Assembly: GCA_903888655.1 (NCBI GenBank)
Contig: CAISUR010000518.1
Location: 1-14,701, forward strand
DNA length: 14,701 nucleotides
Origin: an uncultured Bacteroidota bacterium
Lineage (GTDB): Bacteria > Bacteroidota > Bacteroidia > Flavobacteriales > Flavobacteriaceae
Direction of reading: 5' to 3'
Shown here: one piece after another, positions 1 to 6,757 of the stretch
Position numbering within the stretch: position 1 is the stretch's first letter
How the letters are laid out: the number at the start of each line of letters is the position of its first letter
Notes under the pieces: model-generated
Databases searched by the model: none
Told to the model about the DNA's origin: nothing
What the model saw: the letters and a program-made list of their open reading frames with translations, nothing else
Made by a program: the position numbers and the translations under genes

Positions 1-102
1 ATGGTGGTTTTAAACATAATTAGAAACAAAATAGTATCAAGAGTATTTGCAACAGTTAACAGAGGAACTCCGTATGTAGAAATGAATAAATTTTTAGCTT
101 AA
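1..102 (+). pseudogene. C-terminal tail of a transposase (probably IS110 family), cut by the window edge
   Basis: The reading frame from base 1 to the TAA at 100-102 is open and encodes 33 residues. They include a basic stretch reading NIIRNKIVSRVFATVNRG and end in KFLA. This pattern (N-x-x-R-N-K-hydrophobic-x-R-hydrophobic-F-A, then a Tyr and a short tail ending in LA) resembles the extreme C-terminus of IS110-family DEDD transposases of Bacteroidota as I remember them. The ATG at base 1 is probably an internal Met at the window edge, since 33 residues cannot make a transposase. Whether the element upstream is intact cannot be told from here; it is listed as a pseudogene only because it is partial. 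IS110 family is a recollection-based call. The assignment as a transposase end is more secure than the family. Confidence 0.5.
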
Positions 103-221
103 AAATTTGGATTTGATCTTGGAATGCAGCTACAAGAAGTTGCGTATTTCATTCACTGTCAATTACAAATATAAACAAAACTTTGATTCAACAATTACCT
201 TTTCTGATAAATCCCATGCCT

Positions 222-258
222 AGCAATTTCTTGTAACTGCTGTTAGCAGCTGTTTTTT
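222..258. terminator. Overlapping hairpins followed by a T-run
   Basis: Two mutually exclusive hairpins share the arm at 235-241. AGCAATT (222-228) pairs with AACTGCT (235-241) around a six-base loop, with one G-T pair. CTGCT (237-241) pairs with AGCAG (245-249) around GTT. A run of eight T follows on the plus strand (253-260), so this could terminate transcription leaving the transposase. On the minus strand it lies directly after the stop codon of the 155-residue gene but lacks a T-run there. A termination role is inferred from shape only. Confidence 0.4.
242..256 (+). repeat. Left arm of the inverted repeat flanking the 155-residue gene
   Basis: The 15 bases GTTAGCAGCTGTTTT match the reverse complement of 741-755 at 14 of 15 positions. 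The two arms bracket the small gene at 259-726, one 2 bases after its stop codon and the other 14 bases before its start. See the right arm and the finding on a possible cassette. Confidence 0.75.
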
Positions 259-726
259 TTACATAAACATTTTCCAAAAGTTTGTAAACTCCAACTCTAA
301 TGGTTTTTGTTTCGGGCTCAGATAAACAAATTTATATTTTTTCAAATCTTCAGCGGAAATATCAATTTTCTCAGCTCCAGTTGTTCTGTAAAATATTATT
401 TCTAAACTTTTTTGATTTGATATAGGTTGAATTGACCTCACACTTGTACTATTTCCTGGAGTAAATCTTTCTTCCTTAATTAACTTTCCTCCGCTAACAA
501 TTTTTATCGAATCTTTTGATAACATATAAAGTACCAATAAAGATGTTTTAGTATCTGTTGCTTTGAAATATTTTAAATAATCTAAGTCCTTTTTAGTTGG
601 GTCATAAAGTAAGAATTGCTTTTTCGTCACATAATTATATTTAACATTCTCCATGTTTTTAATAATAGTTTGTCCATAAAAATCGCTAACAAAAGATAAG
701 AGTAAAAAAATAAGTGTCTTTTTCAT
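259..726 (-). CDS. Small exported protein of unknown function
   Basis: The protein has 155 residues and I do not recognise its family. It starts with a typical signal peptide: MKK, a hydrophobic stretch from about residue 4 to 13, then small and polar residues up to a likely cleavage near Gly18-Gln19. The mature part is rich in Lys, Tyr and Ser, has no Cys, no second membrane segment and no recognisable catalytic motif. A secreted or periplasmic location is inferred from the signal peptide. The ATG at 726 gives the complete signal peptide, which supports this start. The gene lies 35 bases downstream of the ABC exporter gene on the same strand and could be read through from it. A near-perfect 15-base inverted repeat flanks it, and transposase remains lie beyond its 3' side, so it looks like accessory material. 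The frame is intact. Confidence 0.7.
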   Translation of the reverse strand: MKKTLIFLLLSFVSDFYGQTIIKNMENVKYNYVTKKQFLLYDPTKKDLDYLKYFKATDTKTSLLVLYMLSKDSIKIVSGGKLIKEERFTPGNSTSVRSIQPISNQKSLEIIFYRTTGAEKIDISAEDLKKYKFVYLSPKQKPLELEFTNFWKMFM

Positions 727-740
727 AAGAGAGGTGTTTT

Positions 741-755
741 AAAATAGCTGCTAAC
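741..755 (-). repeat. Right arm of the inverted repeat flanking the 155-residue gene
   Basis: AAAATAGCTGCTAAC is the reverse complement of the arm at 242-256 with one mismatch. It lies between the end of the ABC exporter gene (762) and the start codon of the small gene (726). In a transcript of the small gene the two arms could pair and enclose the whole reading frame. They could also be recombination or insertion boundaries; the sequence does not decide. Confidence 0.75.
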
Positions 756-761
756 TAGATA

Positions 762-2549
762 CTAATACTCACTAAACTGCAAATTGCTTAAATTCTTATA
801 TATACCATTTTCAACTTCTAACAGCTCTTTATGCGTGCCACTTTCGGCAATTTTTCCTTCATTTAAAACCAAAATGGTATCTGCATTTCTGATAGTTGCT
901 AAACGATGTGCAATAATAATACTCGTTCTTCCTTCCATTAAATTCTCTAAAGCTTCTTGTACTAATTTTTCGCTTTCACTATCTAATGATGAAGTGGCTT
1001 CATCCAAAATTAAAATACTTGGATTTTTCAACAAGGCACGAGCAATCGCAATACGTTGACGTTGACCACCCGACAGTTTGATTCCACGTTCTCCCACTAA
1101 AGTATCAAATTTTTCTGGAAATCCGTTTACAAAATCAAGCGCATTAGCTTGCTTGGCAGCTATTAAAATTTCTTCCTCTGTGGCATTTGGTTTTCCATAA
1201 GCAATATTTTCTCGAATGGTTCCTCCAAACAAAATCACGTCTTGTGGCACAATACTCATATTTCCTCGAAGGTTTTCTAAATCATAATCGTAAATGTTTT
1301 TATCATCAATTAAAATCTGTCCACTTTCAATATTATAAAAACGTAAGAGTAGTGATGAGATGGTAGATTTACCAGCACCACTCGGACCTACAATGGCAAT
1401 TTTCTGACCATAATTAGCTGTAAAACTTACATCTTTTAACACTTGTACTTCTGGTCTTGAAGGATAATAAAATGCCACATTTTTAAAAGTAACATTCCCT
1501 TTTATCTTTTCGGTAGAATGATTTTGTGTTGCATTGATTTTTTCAGGAGTTTCCTCTAACAATTCAAAAACACGTTCAGTGGCTCCAACTGCTTTCTGAA
1601 TTTGCGCATATAGTTCTGCAATTCCTCCAAAAGAAGCACCAATAAAGGTTGAATACAATACAAATGAAATTAATTCGCCAACCCCTTTTATTTCGCCATT
1701 AATGCACAAACTTACTCCGTACCAAACCACAGCAACGATAGCACCAAACAAACAAAAAATGATAAATGAAGCAAAATAACCACGAAATTGTCCGCCTTTA
1801 ATTGCCAGTTTAACGACCTCATTTATCTTTCCTTTATAGCGTGCAATTTCATACCATTCGTTTGCAAATGCTTTCACATTGGTTATTCCTTGAAGTGTCT
1901 CTTCAACGATAACCTGACTTTCGGCTACTTGATCTTGAACATTTTTAGAAAACTTTCTAATAAATCTACCAAAAATAACAGCTGCAACAGCAACCACCGG
2001 CACAATACACAGCATCATTAGAGTTAGTTTTAAACTTATAGTCGCTAGAAATATTATCCCTCCAATAATTAAAATAAATTGACGTAAAAACTCTGCTATA
2101 GTGGTTGTTAAAGTATCTTGAATCTGTGTAATATCCGAACTGATTCTGCTATTCAATTCACCCACACGCTTTTGAGCAAAAAATGTCATAGGCAGTTTTA
2201 TCAAATTACTATAAAGCGATAAGCGTATGTTGGCTAATGTATTTTCAGTAAAATTGATAAAAAGCGATAATCTGAAGAATGAAAAAAACGATTGTAACAG
2301 CAAAATACACATCAAGCCAAGTGCTATGTTTTTGGCTTTAACCAAATCTTTAGCATTTACACAATCTACTAACATTCCCAGCAATTTAGGAAAGGCTAGA
2401 GCAGTGCCGCCAGTCATTAAAAGAAATAACAACCCTAAATAAAATTTCCATTTATGATTTTCGGAATATTTAAAAATGAGGATTGCTTTGCTTAAGGTAC
2501 TTGCGTTGAGTTTTGCTTTGGGTAAATTATTTTCTTCAAATCGAGCCAT
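762..2549 (-). CDS. MsbA-like ABC exporter, membrane domain fused to ATPase
   Basis: This 595-residue protein is a half-size ABC exporter that should act as a homodimer in the inner membrane. The N-terminal part (about residues 36-310) has the hydrophobic segments of a six-helix type I exporter domain. The C-terminal ATPase domain is complete: Walker A GPSGAGKST near 387-395, Q-loop in IVPQDVILFGGT, signature LSGGQRQRIAIARAL near 490, Walker B ILILDEATSSLD and the switch His in IIIAHRLATI. A conserved A-loop Tyr lies in FYYPSRPEV. Length and order match MsbA/BmrA-type lipid or drug exporters. The substrate cannot be told from sequence, so no gene symbol is given. It is divergent from gcvT. 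A -7 like box, TACTTTTG on the minus strand (plus 2564-2571), lies just upstream of the start. The start codon is preceded by an A-rich stretch, usual in this phylum. Confidence 0.93.
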   Translation of the reverse strand: MARFEENNLPKAKLNASTLSKAILIFKYSENHKWKFYLGLLFLLMTGGTALAFPKLLGMLVDCVNAKDLVKAKNIALGLMCILLLQSFFSFFRLSLFINFTENTLANIRLSLYSNLIKLPMTFFAQKRVGELNSRISSDITQIQDTLTTTIAEFLRQFILIIGGIIFLATISLKLTLMMLCIVPVVAVAAVIFGRFIRKFSKNVQDQVAESQVIVEETLQGITNVKAFANEWYEIARYKGKINEVVKLAIKGGQFRGYFASFIIFCLFGAIVAVVWYGVSLCINGEIKGVGELISFVLYSTFIGASFGGIAELYAQIQKAVGATERVFELLEETPEKINATQNHSTEKIKGNVTFKNVAFYYPSRPEVQVLKDVSFTANYGQKIAIVGPSGAGKSTISSLLLRFYNIESGQILIDDKNIYDYDLENLRGNMSIVPQDVILFGGTIRENIAYGKPNATEEEILIAAKQANALDFVNGFPEKFDTLVGERGIKLSGGQRQRIAIARALLKNPSILILDEATSSLDSESEKLVQEALENLMEGRTSIIIAHRLATIRNADTILVLNEGKIAESGTHKELLEVENGIYKNLSNLQFSEY

Positions 2550-2563
2550 TTCTTTTTTTATGG

Positions 2564-2571
2564 CAAAAGTA
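2564..2571 (-). promoter_or_regulatory. Possible -7 box for the ABC exporter gene
   Basis: On the minus strand this reads TACTTTTG, a full match to the Bacteroidota -7 consensus TAnnTTTG. I see no TTTG at the usual distance upstream; the nearest TTG is 28 bases away. The predicted transcript would have a leader of only about 9 bases. Treat it as a candidate. Confidence 0.35.
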
Positions 2572-2697
2572 AAGAATAATACATGGTTATTTTCTTATAC
2601 AATTGGTAAATTTTAGTGAAAATATACTATTGTGAAACAGAAAATTCTATAAAAAAATACTATTTTAGCAAGCTAAACAAACAAATTAAAATCACAG

Positions 2698-3780
2698 ATG
2701 AAAAATACAGCGTTAACCCACGTTCACGAAAGTTTAGGAGCCAAAATGGTACCATTTGCAGGATATAACATGCCTGTTCAATATGAAGGCGTAAATGCAG
2801 AGCACGAAACCGTAAGAAATGATGTTGGTGTTTTTGATGTGTCCCACATGGGTGAGTTCTTTTTAAAAGGAGCTAACGCTTTGGCATTGATTCAAAAAGT
2901 AACTTCTAATGACGCCTCAAAACTAGTGGATGGAAAAGCTCAATATTCTTGTTTACCAAATAATGATGGCGGAATTGTTGATGATTTGATTGTTTACAAA
3001 ATTGCCGATAACGACTATATGCTCGTAGTAAATGCCTCTAACATAGAGAAAGATTGGAATTGGATTGCTGCTCACAATGATTTGGGAGTTGAAATGATTA
3101 ACGCTTCTGATGACTATTCGTTATTGGCAATTCAGGGTCCTAAAGCAGCAGAAGCTATGCAATCGTTGACGTCTATTGATTTGGTAAATATGCCTTATTA
3201 CTCCTTTCAAATTGGAGATTTTGCAGGATTAAATAACATTATTATTTCTGCTACGGGATATACAGGTTCGGGTGGTTTTGAGATTTATTTCAAAAATGAA
3301 AATGCGGAAACTATTTGGAATCAAATTTTTGAAGCTGGCGCAGCATTCGGAATCAAACCCATTGGATTAGCAGCTCGTGACACGCTTCGATTAGAAATGG
3401 GATTTTGCTTGTACGGAAATGATATCAACGACACTACATCTCCGCTAGAAGCAGGTTTAGGTTGGATAACAAAATTTGACAAAGAATTTACTAATTCCGC
3501 TAATTTAAAAACACAAAAAGAAGCTGGAGTAACCAAAAAATTAATTGGATTTGAATTGGTTGAAAGAGGAATACCGCGTCATGATTATGAAATTGTTGAT
3601 GCCAACGGAAACAATATTGGCATTGTAACATCAGGAACCATGGCGCCAAGTCTAGGAAAAGGTATCGGGATGGGATATGTAAAATCTGAATTTGCTGCAG
3701 TAGACTCTAGCATATTTATTAAAATTAGAAACAATAATGTTGCAGCCAAAGTGGTAAAAATGCCTTTCTACAAAAAATAG
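2698..3780 (+). CDS. gcvT: Glycine cleavage system aminomethyltransferase (T protein)
   Basis: GcvT takes the aminomethyl group carried on the lipoyl arm of the H protein and transfers its methylene to tetrahydrofolate, releasing ammonia; it acts in the cytoplasm. The 360-residue length is normal. The N-terminus carries the family pattern MVPFAGYNMPVQY, then FDVSHMGEF near 46-54. GGIVDDLIVYK (91-101) contains the conserved Asp needed for catalysis. Later signatures are SATGYTGSGGFEIY, GLAARDTLRLEMG and the C-terminal GIVTSGTMAPSLGKGIGMGYV. No gcvH or gcvP lies in the window, so the partners must be encoded elsewhere. I see no glycine riboswitch upstream. The S41 protease gene begins 5 bases after its stop, so the two are probably co-transcribed although their functions are not obviously related. 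Confidence 0.97.
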   Translation: MKNTALTHVHESLGAKMVPFAGYNMPVQYEGVNAEHETVRNDVGVFDVSHMGEFFLKGANALALIQKVTSNDASKLVDGKAQYSCLPNNDGGIVDDLIVYKIADNDYMLVVNASNIEKDWNWIAAHNDLGVEMINASDDYSLLAIQGPKAAEAMQSLTSIDLVNMPYYSFQIGDFAGLNNIIISATGYTGSGGFEIYFKNENAETIWNQIFEAGAAFGIKPIGLAARDTLRLEMGFCLYGNDINDTTSPLEAGLGWITKFDKEFTNSANLKTQKEAGVTKKLIGFELVERGIPRHDYEIVDANGNNIGIVTSGTMAPSLGKGIGMGYVKSEFAAVDSSIFIKIRNNNVAAKVVKMPFYKK

Positions 3781-3785
3781 AAATT

Positions 3786-5810
3786 TTGATAAAAAAAATA
3801 ATACTAATTGCCTTAATTCCGCTTTTATCCTTTTCACAATTGGACAAGAGTTCTTGTAAAACATTACAAAGAATAAGCGCCATTATTCAACAAGGTCATT
3901 ACCGAAGCAAACCTATTGACGATAGTTTGTCGGTTTTTGTGTTTAAAAAATTCCTAAATGATTTAAATGCCGATAACCGAATGTTTCTGGAATCGGAAGT
4001 TAATGAATTAAAAAAACATCAATTTGCGATTGATAATTATATCGTTCATGAAAATTGTGATTTTTTAAATGACTTTTACAATTTGTATTCTAAAGCAGTT
4101 ACTCGTCATAGTGCCATTATTGAAAGTATAAAGAATGAACCTTTTTCATTTTCAAGTGAAGAAAAGATTGAGTTTTCCAAAAAAACATTTCCACCGCAAA
4201 AAGAAGAACAAGAAATCAAAAGTTCTTACAGAAGAAAAATCTTGTTTGATGTTCTAAAAGATATTGCAGAAGTAAGTCAAAATAAAGATTCTATACTCGC
4301 TAATTTTAGCACAATTTCGATGACTTCAAAAGCAAAGGTATTTGATTCTTATTCATGCAAATCCTCACAACTTACCTTGACCAAAGCAGAGTTTCTAGGG
4401 AAATTCTACAATGCCTTTTGTACCTATTTTGACCCTCATACAGAATACTTCTCTAAAAACGAACGCTCTAATTTTTTATCGTCTGTTAGTGCCGATAATT
4501 TAACTTTTGGACTTTTTCTATCGCTCAATGAAAATAATGAAATAACAGTGGATGAAATTATGCCCGAGAGTTCTGCCTATAATACTAAAATCGACAAAGG
4601 AGATAAAATAATTAAAATCAAATGCAAAGGAGAAGAGCTATTGGTTTCTTGTGTATCTATGAATAAAATTGGAGATATTATTGGTTCTAGTAATTTCAAA
4701 AATGCTGATTTTACTTTTCGTAAAAAAACGGGTGAAATCTTTTCAGTAAAATTGGCAAAAAAAATCTTAAAGAATTATGAAAACACCATCTACAGTTATG
4801 TCATAAAACAAGAAGGGAAAAATATTGGTTACATAAAAATACCCAGCTTTTATGCCAAGTTTGATAATGGGAAATCGGATGTTAGCGATGATTTAATTCA
4901 AGAAATTACAAAATTGCAACGAGATCATATTGAAGGATTAATTATCGATTTGGAAAATAATGGAGGGGGCTCCATGGAAGAGGCTATTAAAATGATTAGC
5001 ATCTTTATCGATAAAGGACCTATAGCGGTCATGAACAATCAATTTAATGAAAACGTAATTATTGATGATCCTTATATTGGTTTAGTGTATAGCGATCCTG
5101 TAGCAATATTAATCAACGGATTTTCAGCATCGGCAAGTGAGTTTTTCACCAATGCCATGCAAGATTACAAACGAGCTGTCGTTCTCGGAAACCAGTCATT
5201 TGGAAAAGCAACCATACAAAGAATTTTTCCTTTAAAAAATAGCAGAAATCCAGATGAATTTATCAAATTAACAATTGAAAAATTCTACAGAATTACGGGT
5301 AAAAGCAATCAAAAATCAGGAATAACGCCAGATGTATTCGTTCCAACCTTATTTGACAAACAAATGCCAAGAGAAAGTGAATATGAAACCGCTTTTAAAA
5401 ATGATGTTATTGAAATCAATTCAAATTACGAAAAAGTAAATTTTCTTAATTATGATCAAGCTATTATTAATTGCCAAAAAAGGATTGCTGATGACATTCG
5501 CGTGAAGAAAATTAGCGATTTAAATACTGAAATCAATGGATTATATGACGATTTACAACCTATTACTTTAAAATTTGAGGACGTTTTTAGTCAAGTGAGC
5601 AAAGTCAATAAAGTTTGGAAAGAAGTCGAAAAGATGTCACAAGTGGCACATGAAATTGATATTTCTCAAAACACTACGGATAGTGAATCTCAAAAAAATG
5701 ATTCCTATTTAAAAACCATCAATACTGAAAATATAAAATCAATAAAGTCTAATATTCATATTATTGAGGCAGCCGCTGTCATCCAAGATTTAACTTCATC
5801 CAAAAATTAA
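3786..5810 (+). CDS. S41 tail-specific (Prc-like) carboxy-terminal processing protease
   Basis: This 674-residue protein is a serine protease of the periplasm or envelope, of the family that cleaves proteins near their C-termini. Domains in order are: signal peptide (1 to about 18, ending SFSQ), an alpha-helical N-terminal domain like that of Prc (about 20-210), the conserved YFDPHTEYFS segment, a PDZ domain (about 237-320), the S41 catalytic domain (about 340-510) and a helical C-terminal region. Aligning GFSASASEFF with the E. coli Prc motif places the nucleophile at Ser449 and the general-base Lys at Lys474 in FGKAT, at the same spacing as the Ser452/Lys477 pair of E. coli. The catalytic dyad is therefore intact. 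The start is TTG at 3786: it alone gives a complete signal peptide, and the next Met is about 60 residues in. It follows gcvT by 5 bases. Confidence 0.92.
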   Translation: MIKKIILIALIPLLSFSQLDKSSCKTLQRISAIIQQGHYRSKPIDDSLSVFVFKKFLNDLNADNRMFLESEVNELKKHQFAIDNYIVHENCDFLNDFYNLYSKAVTRHSAIIESIKNEPFSFSSEEKIEFSKKTFPPQKEEQEIKSSYRRKILFDVLKDIAEVSQNKDSILANFSTISMTSKAKVFDSYSCKSSQLTLTKAEFLGKFYNAFCTYFDPHTEYFSKNERSNFLSSVSADNLTFGLFLSLNENNEITVDEIMPESSAYNTKIDKGDKIIKIKCKGEELLVSCVSMNKIGDIIGSSNFKNADFTFRKKTGEIFSVKLAKKILKNYENTIYSYVIKQEGKNIGYIKIPSFYAKFDNGKSDVSDDLIQEITKLQRDHIEGLIIDLENNGGGSMEEAIKMISIFIDKGPIAVMNNQFNENVIIDDPYIGLVYSDPVAILINGFSASASEFFTNAMQDYKRAVVLGNQSFGKATIQRIFPLKNSRNPDEFIKLTIEKFYRITGKSNQKSGITPDVFVPTLFDKQMPRESEYETAFKNDVIEINSNYEKVNFLNYDQAIINCQKRIADDIRVKKISDLNTEINGLYDDLQPITLKFEDVFSQVSKVNKVWKEVEKMSQVAHEIDISQNTTDSESQKNDSYLKTINTENIKSIKSNIHIIEAAAVIQDLTSSKN

Positions 5811-5811
5811 A

Positions 5812-5842
5812 TTTGTAGAAATAGAATTATAGATTAATTTTG
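5812..5842 (+). promoter_or_regulatory. Consensus Bacteroidota promoter of yebC
   Basis: TTTG at 5812-5815 is followed after exactly 19 bases by TAATTTTG at 5835-5842. This matches the known Bacteroidota primary-sigma consensus (TTTG, about 19 bases, TAnnTTTG) in every defined position. Transcription would start near 5849, about 50 bases before the yebC start codon. The -33 box lies just past the protease stop codon, so yebC has its own promoter even if read-through occurs. Confidence 0.75.
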
Positions 5843-5897
5843 CAATTCGCAACAAACAGTATTCAAAATATTAAAATTATAAATCGAAAAGAAAGCA

Positions 5898-6611
5898 ATG
5901 GGAAGAGCGTTTGAATTTAGAAAAGGCAGAAAAATGAAACGTTGGTCAGCAATGGCTAAGGCATTTACCCGCATCGGAAAGGATATTGTAATGGCTGTAA
6001 AAGAAGGTGGTCCAAATCCAGATGCCAACTCTCGTTTACGTGCTGTCATGCAAAATGCAAAAGCAGCCAATATGCCCAAAGAAAATGTGGAACGTGCTAT
6101 TAAAAAAGCAACCGATAAAGATACTGCCAATTATAAAGAAGTATTATTTGAAGGATATGCTCCGCATGGAATTGCACTTTTAATAGAAACAGCTACCGAT
6201 AATAATAATCGAACAGTGGCTAACGTGAGAAGTTATTTCAACAAATGCAATGGCACATTAGGAACACAAGGTTCGGTTGAATTTATGTTTGATCATACTT
6301 GTAATTTCCGAATTCCAAATAACAATATTGACATTGAAGAAATGGAATTAGAATTTATTGATTTTGGCGCCGAAGAAATCTTCGCTGATGAAGATGGAAT
6401 TTTAATTTATGCCCCTTTTGAGAGCTTTGGTGCCATCCAAAAAGAATTAGAAAGTCGTGGCATTGAAATCTTATCGTCAGGATTTGAGAGAATTCCACAG
6501 ATTACCAAAAAACTTACTGAAGCCGAAATGGCTGACGTTGAAAAATTAATTGAAAAAATCGAAGAAGATGATGACGTGATGAATGTTTATCATACTATGG
6601 ATGAAAATTAA
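5898..6611 (+). CDS. yebC: YebC/PmpR family protein
   Basis: The 237-residue protein is a full-length member of the YebC family, which is described as DNA-binding transcriptional regulators, and some members as translation factors acting on stalled ribosomes; which applies here cannot be read from the sequence. The N-terminus reads MGRAFEFRKGRKMKRWSAMA rather than the MAGHSKW form of E. coli, a variant I associate with Bacteroidota. It is followed by FTRIGKDIVMAVKEGGPNPD, the conserved N/S-rich RLRAVMQNAKAANMPKENV helix region and GTLGTQGSVEFMF in the middle domain. The C-terminus is acidic, as is common. It has its own consensus promoter and a strong terminator. The gene is transcribed toward the delta-60-repeat gene on the other strand. 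Confidence 0.95.
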   Translation: MGRAFEFRKGRKMKRWSAMAKAFTRIGKDIVMAVKEGGPNPDANSRLRAVMQNAKAANMPKENVERAIKKATDKDTANYKEVLFEGYAPHGIALLIETATDNNNRTVANVRSYFNKCNGTLGTQGSVEFMFDHTCNFRIPNNNIDIEEMELEFIDFGAEEIFADEDGILIYAPFESFGAIQKELESRGIEILSSGFERIPQITKKLTEAEMADVEKLIEKIEEDDDVMNVYHTMDEN

Positions 6612-6632
6612 TTTCTAAAGTAACTAAAATAC

Positions 6633-6672
6633 CAAAAAGAGGCTGTCTTATAGTAAAGGCAGCCTCTTTTTG
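6633..6672. terminator. Strong bidirectional terminator between convergent genes
   Basis: CAAAAAGAGGCTGTC (6633-6647) pairs with GGCAGCCTCTTTTTG (6658-6672) around a ten-base loop: 15 pairs including one G-T. The A-run on the left and T-run on the right let it act on both strands. It lies 21 bases after the yebC stop and about 85 bases past the end of the convergent gene, so it plausibly serves both. Confidence 0.9.
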
Positions 6673-6757
6673 TCATTAGCTTTTTTGTGTTTTTTTAATG
6701 TTATTAATGAAAAAAGATACCCTTTCAAAGTTTTAAAAGAGCTTAATTTATTACTAA

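Larger units (their letters stand above)
103..258. other. Non-coding gap between the transposase tail and the 155-residue gene
   Basis: This stretch follows the transposase stop and has no credible reading frame. If the upstream element is IS110-like, its right end should lie here, but IS110 elements lack obvious terminal inverted repeats and I cannot place the boundary. The last 40 bases are rich in small inverted repeats (222-256), described separately. Confidence 0.5.

Noticed and set aside
259..726. Toxin, antitoxin or immunity role for the 155-residue protein
   Set aside because: Only a signal peptide can be seen; there is no partner gene or motif to support it.
784..2442. Plus-strand open frames inside the ABC exporter gene
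   Set aside because: They lie antisense to a protein with complete ABC motifs and encode nothing recognisable.
2550..2697. Possible glycine riboswitch upstream of gcvT
   Set aside because: The gap is AT-rich, 148 bases long and shows none of the conserved G-rich aptamer pieces.
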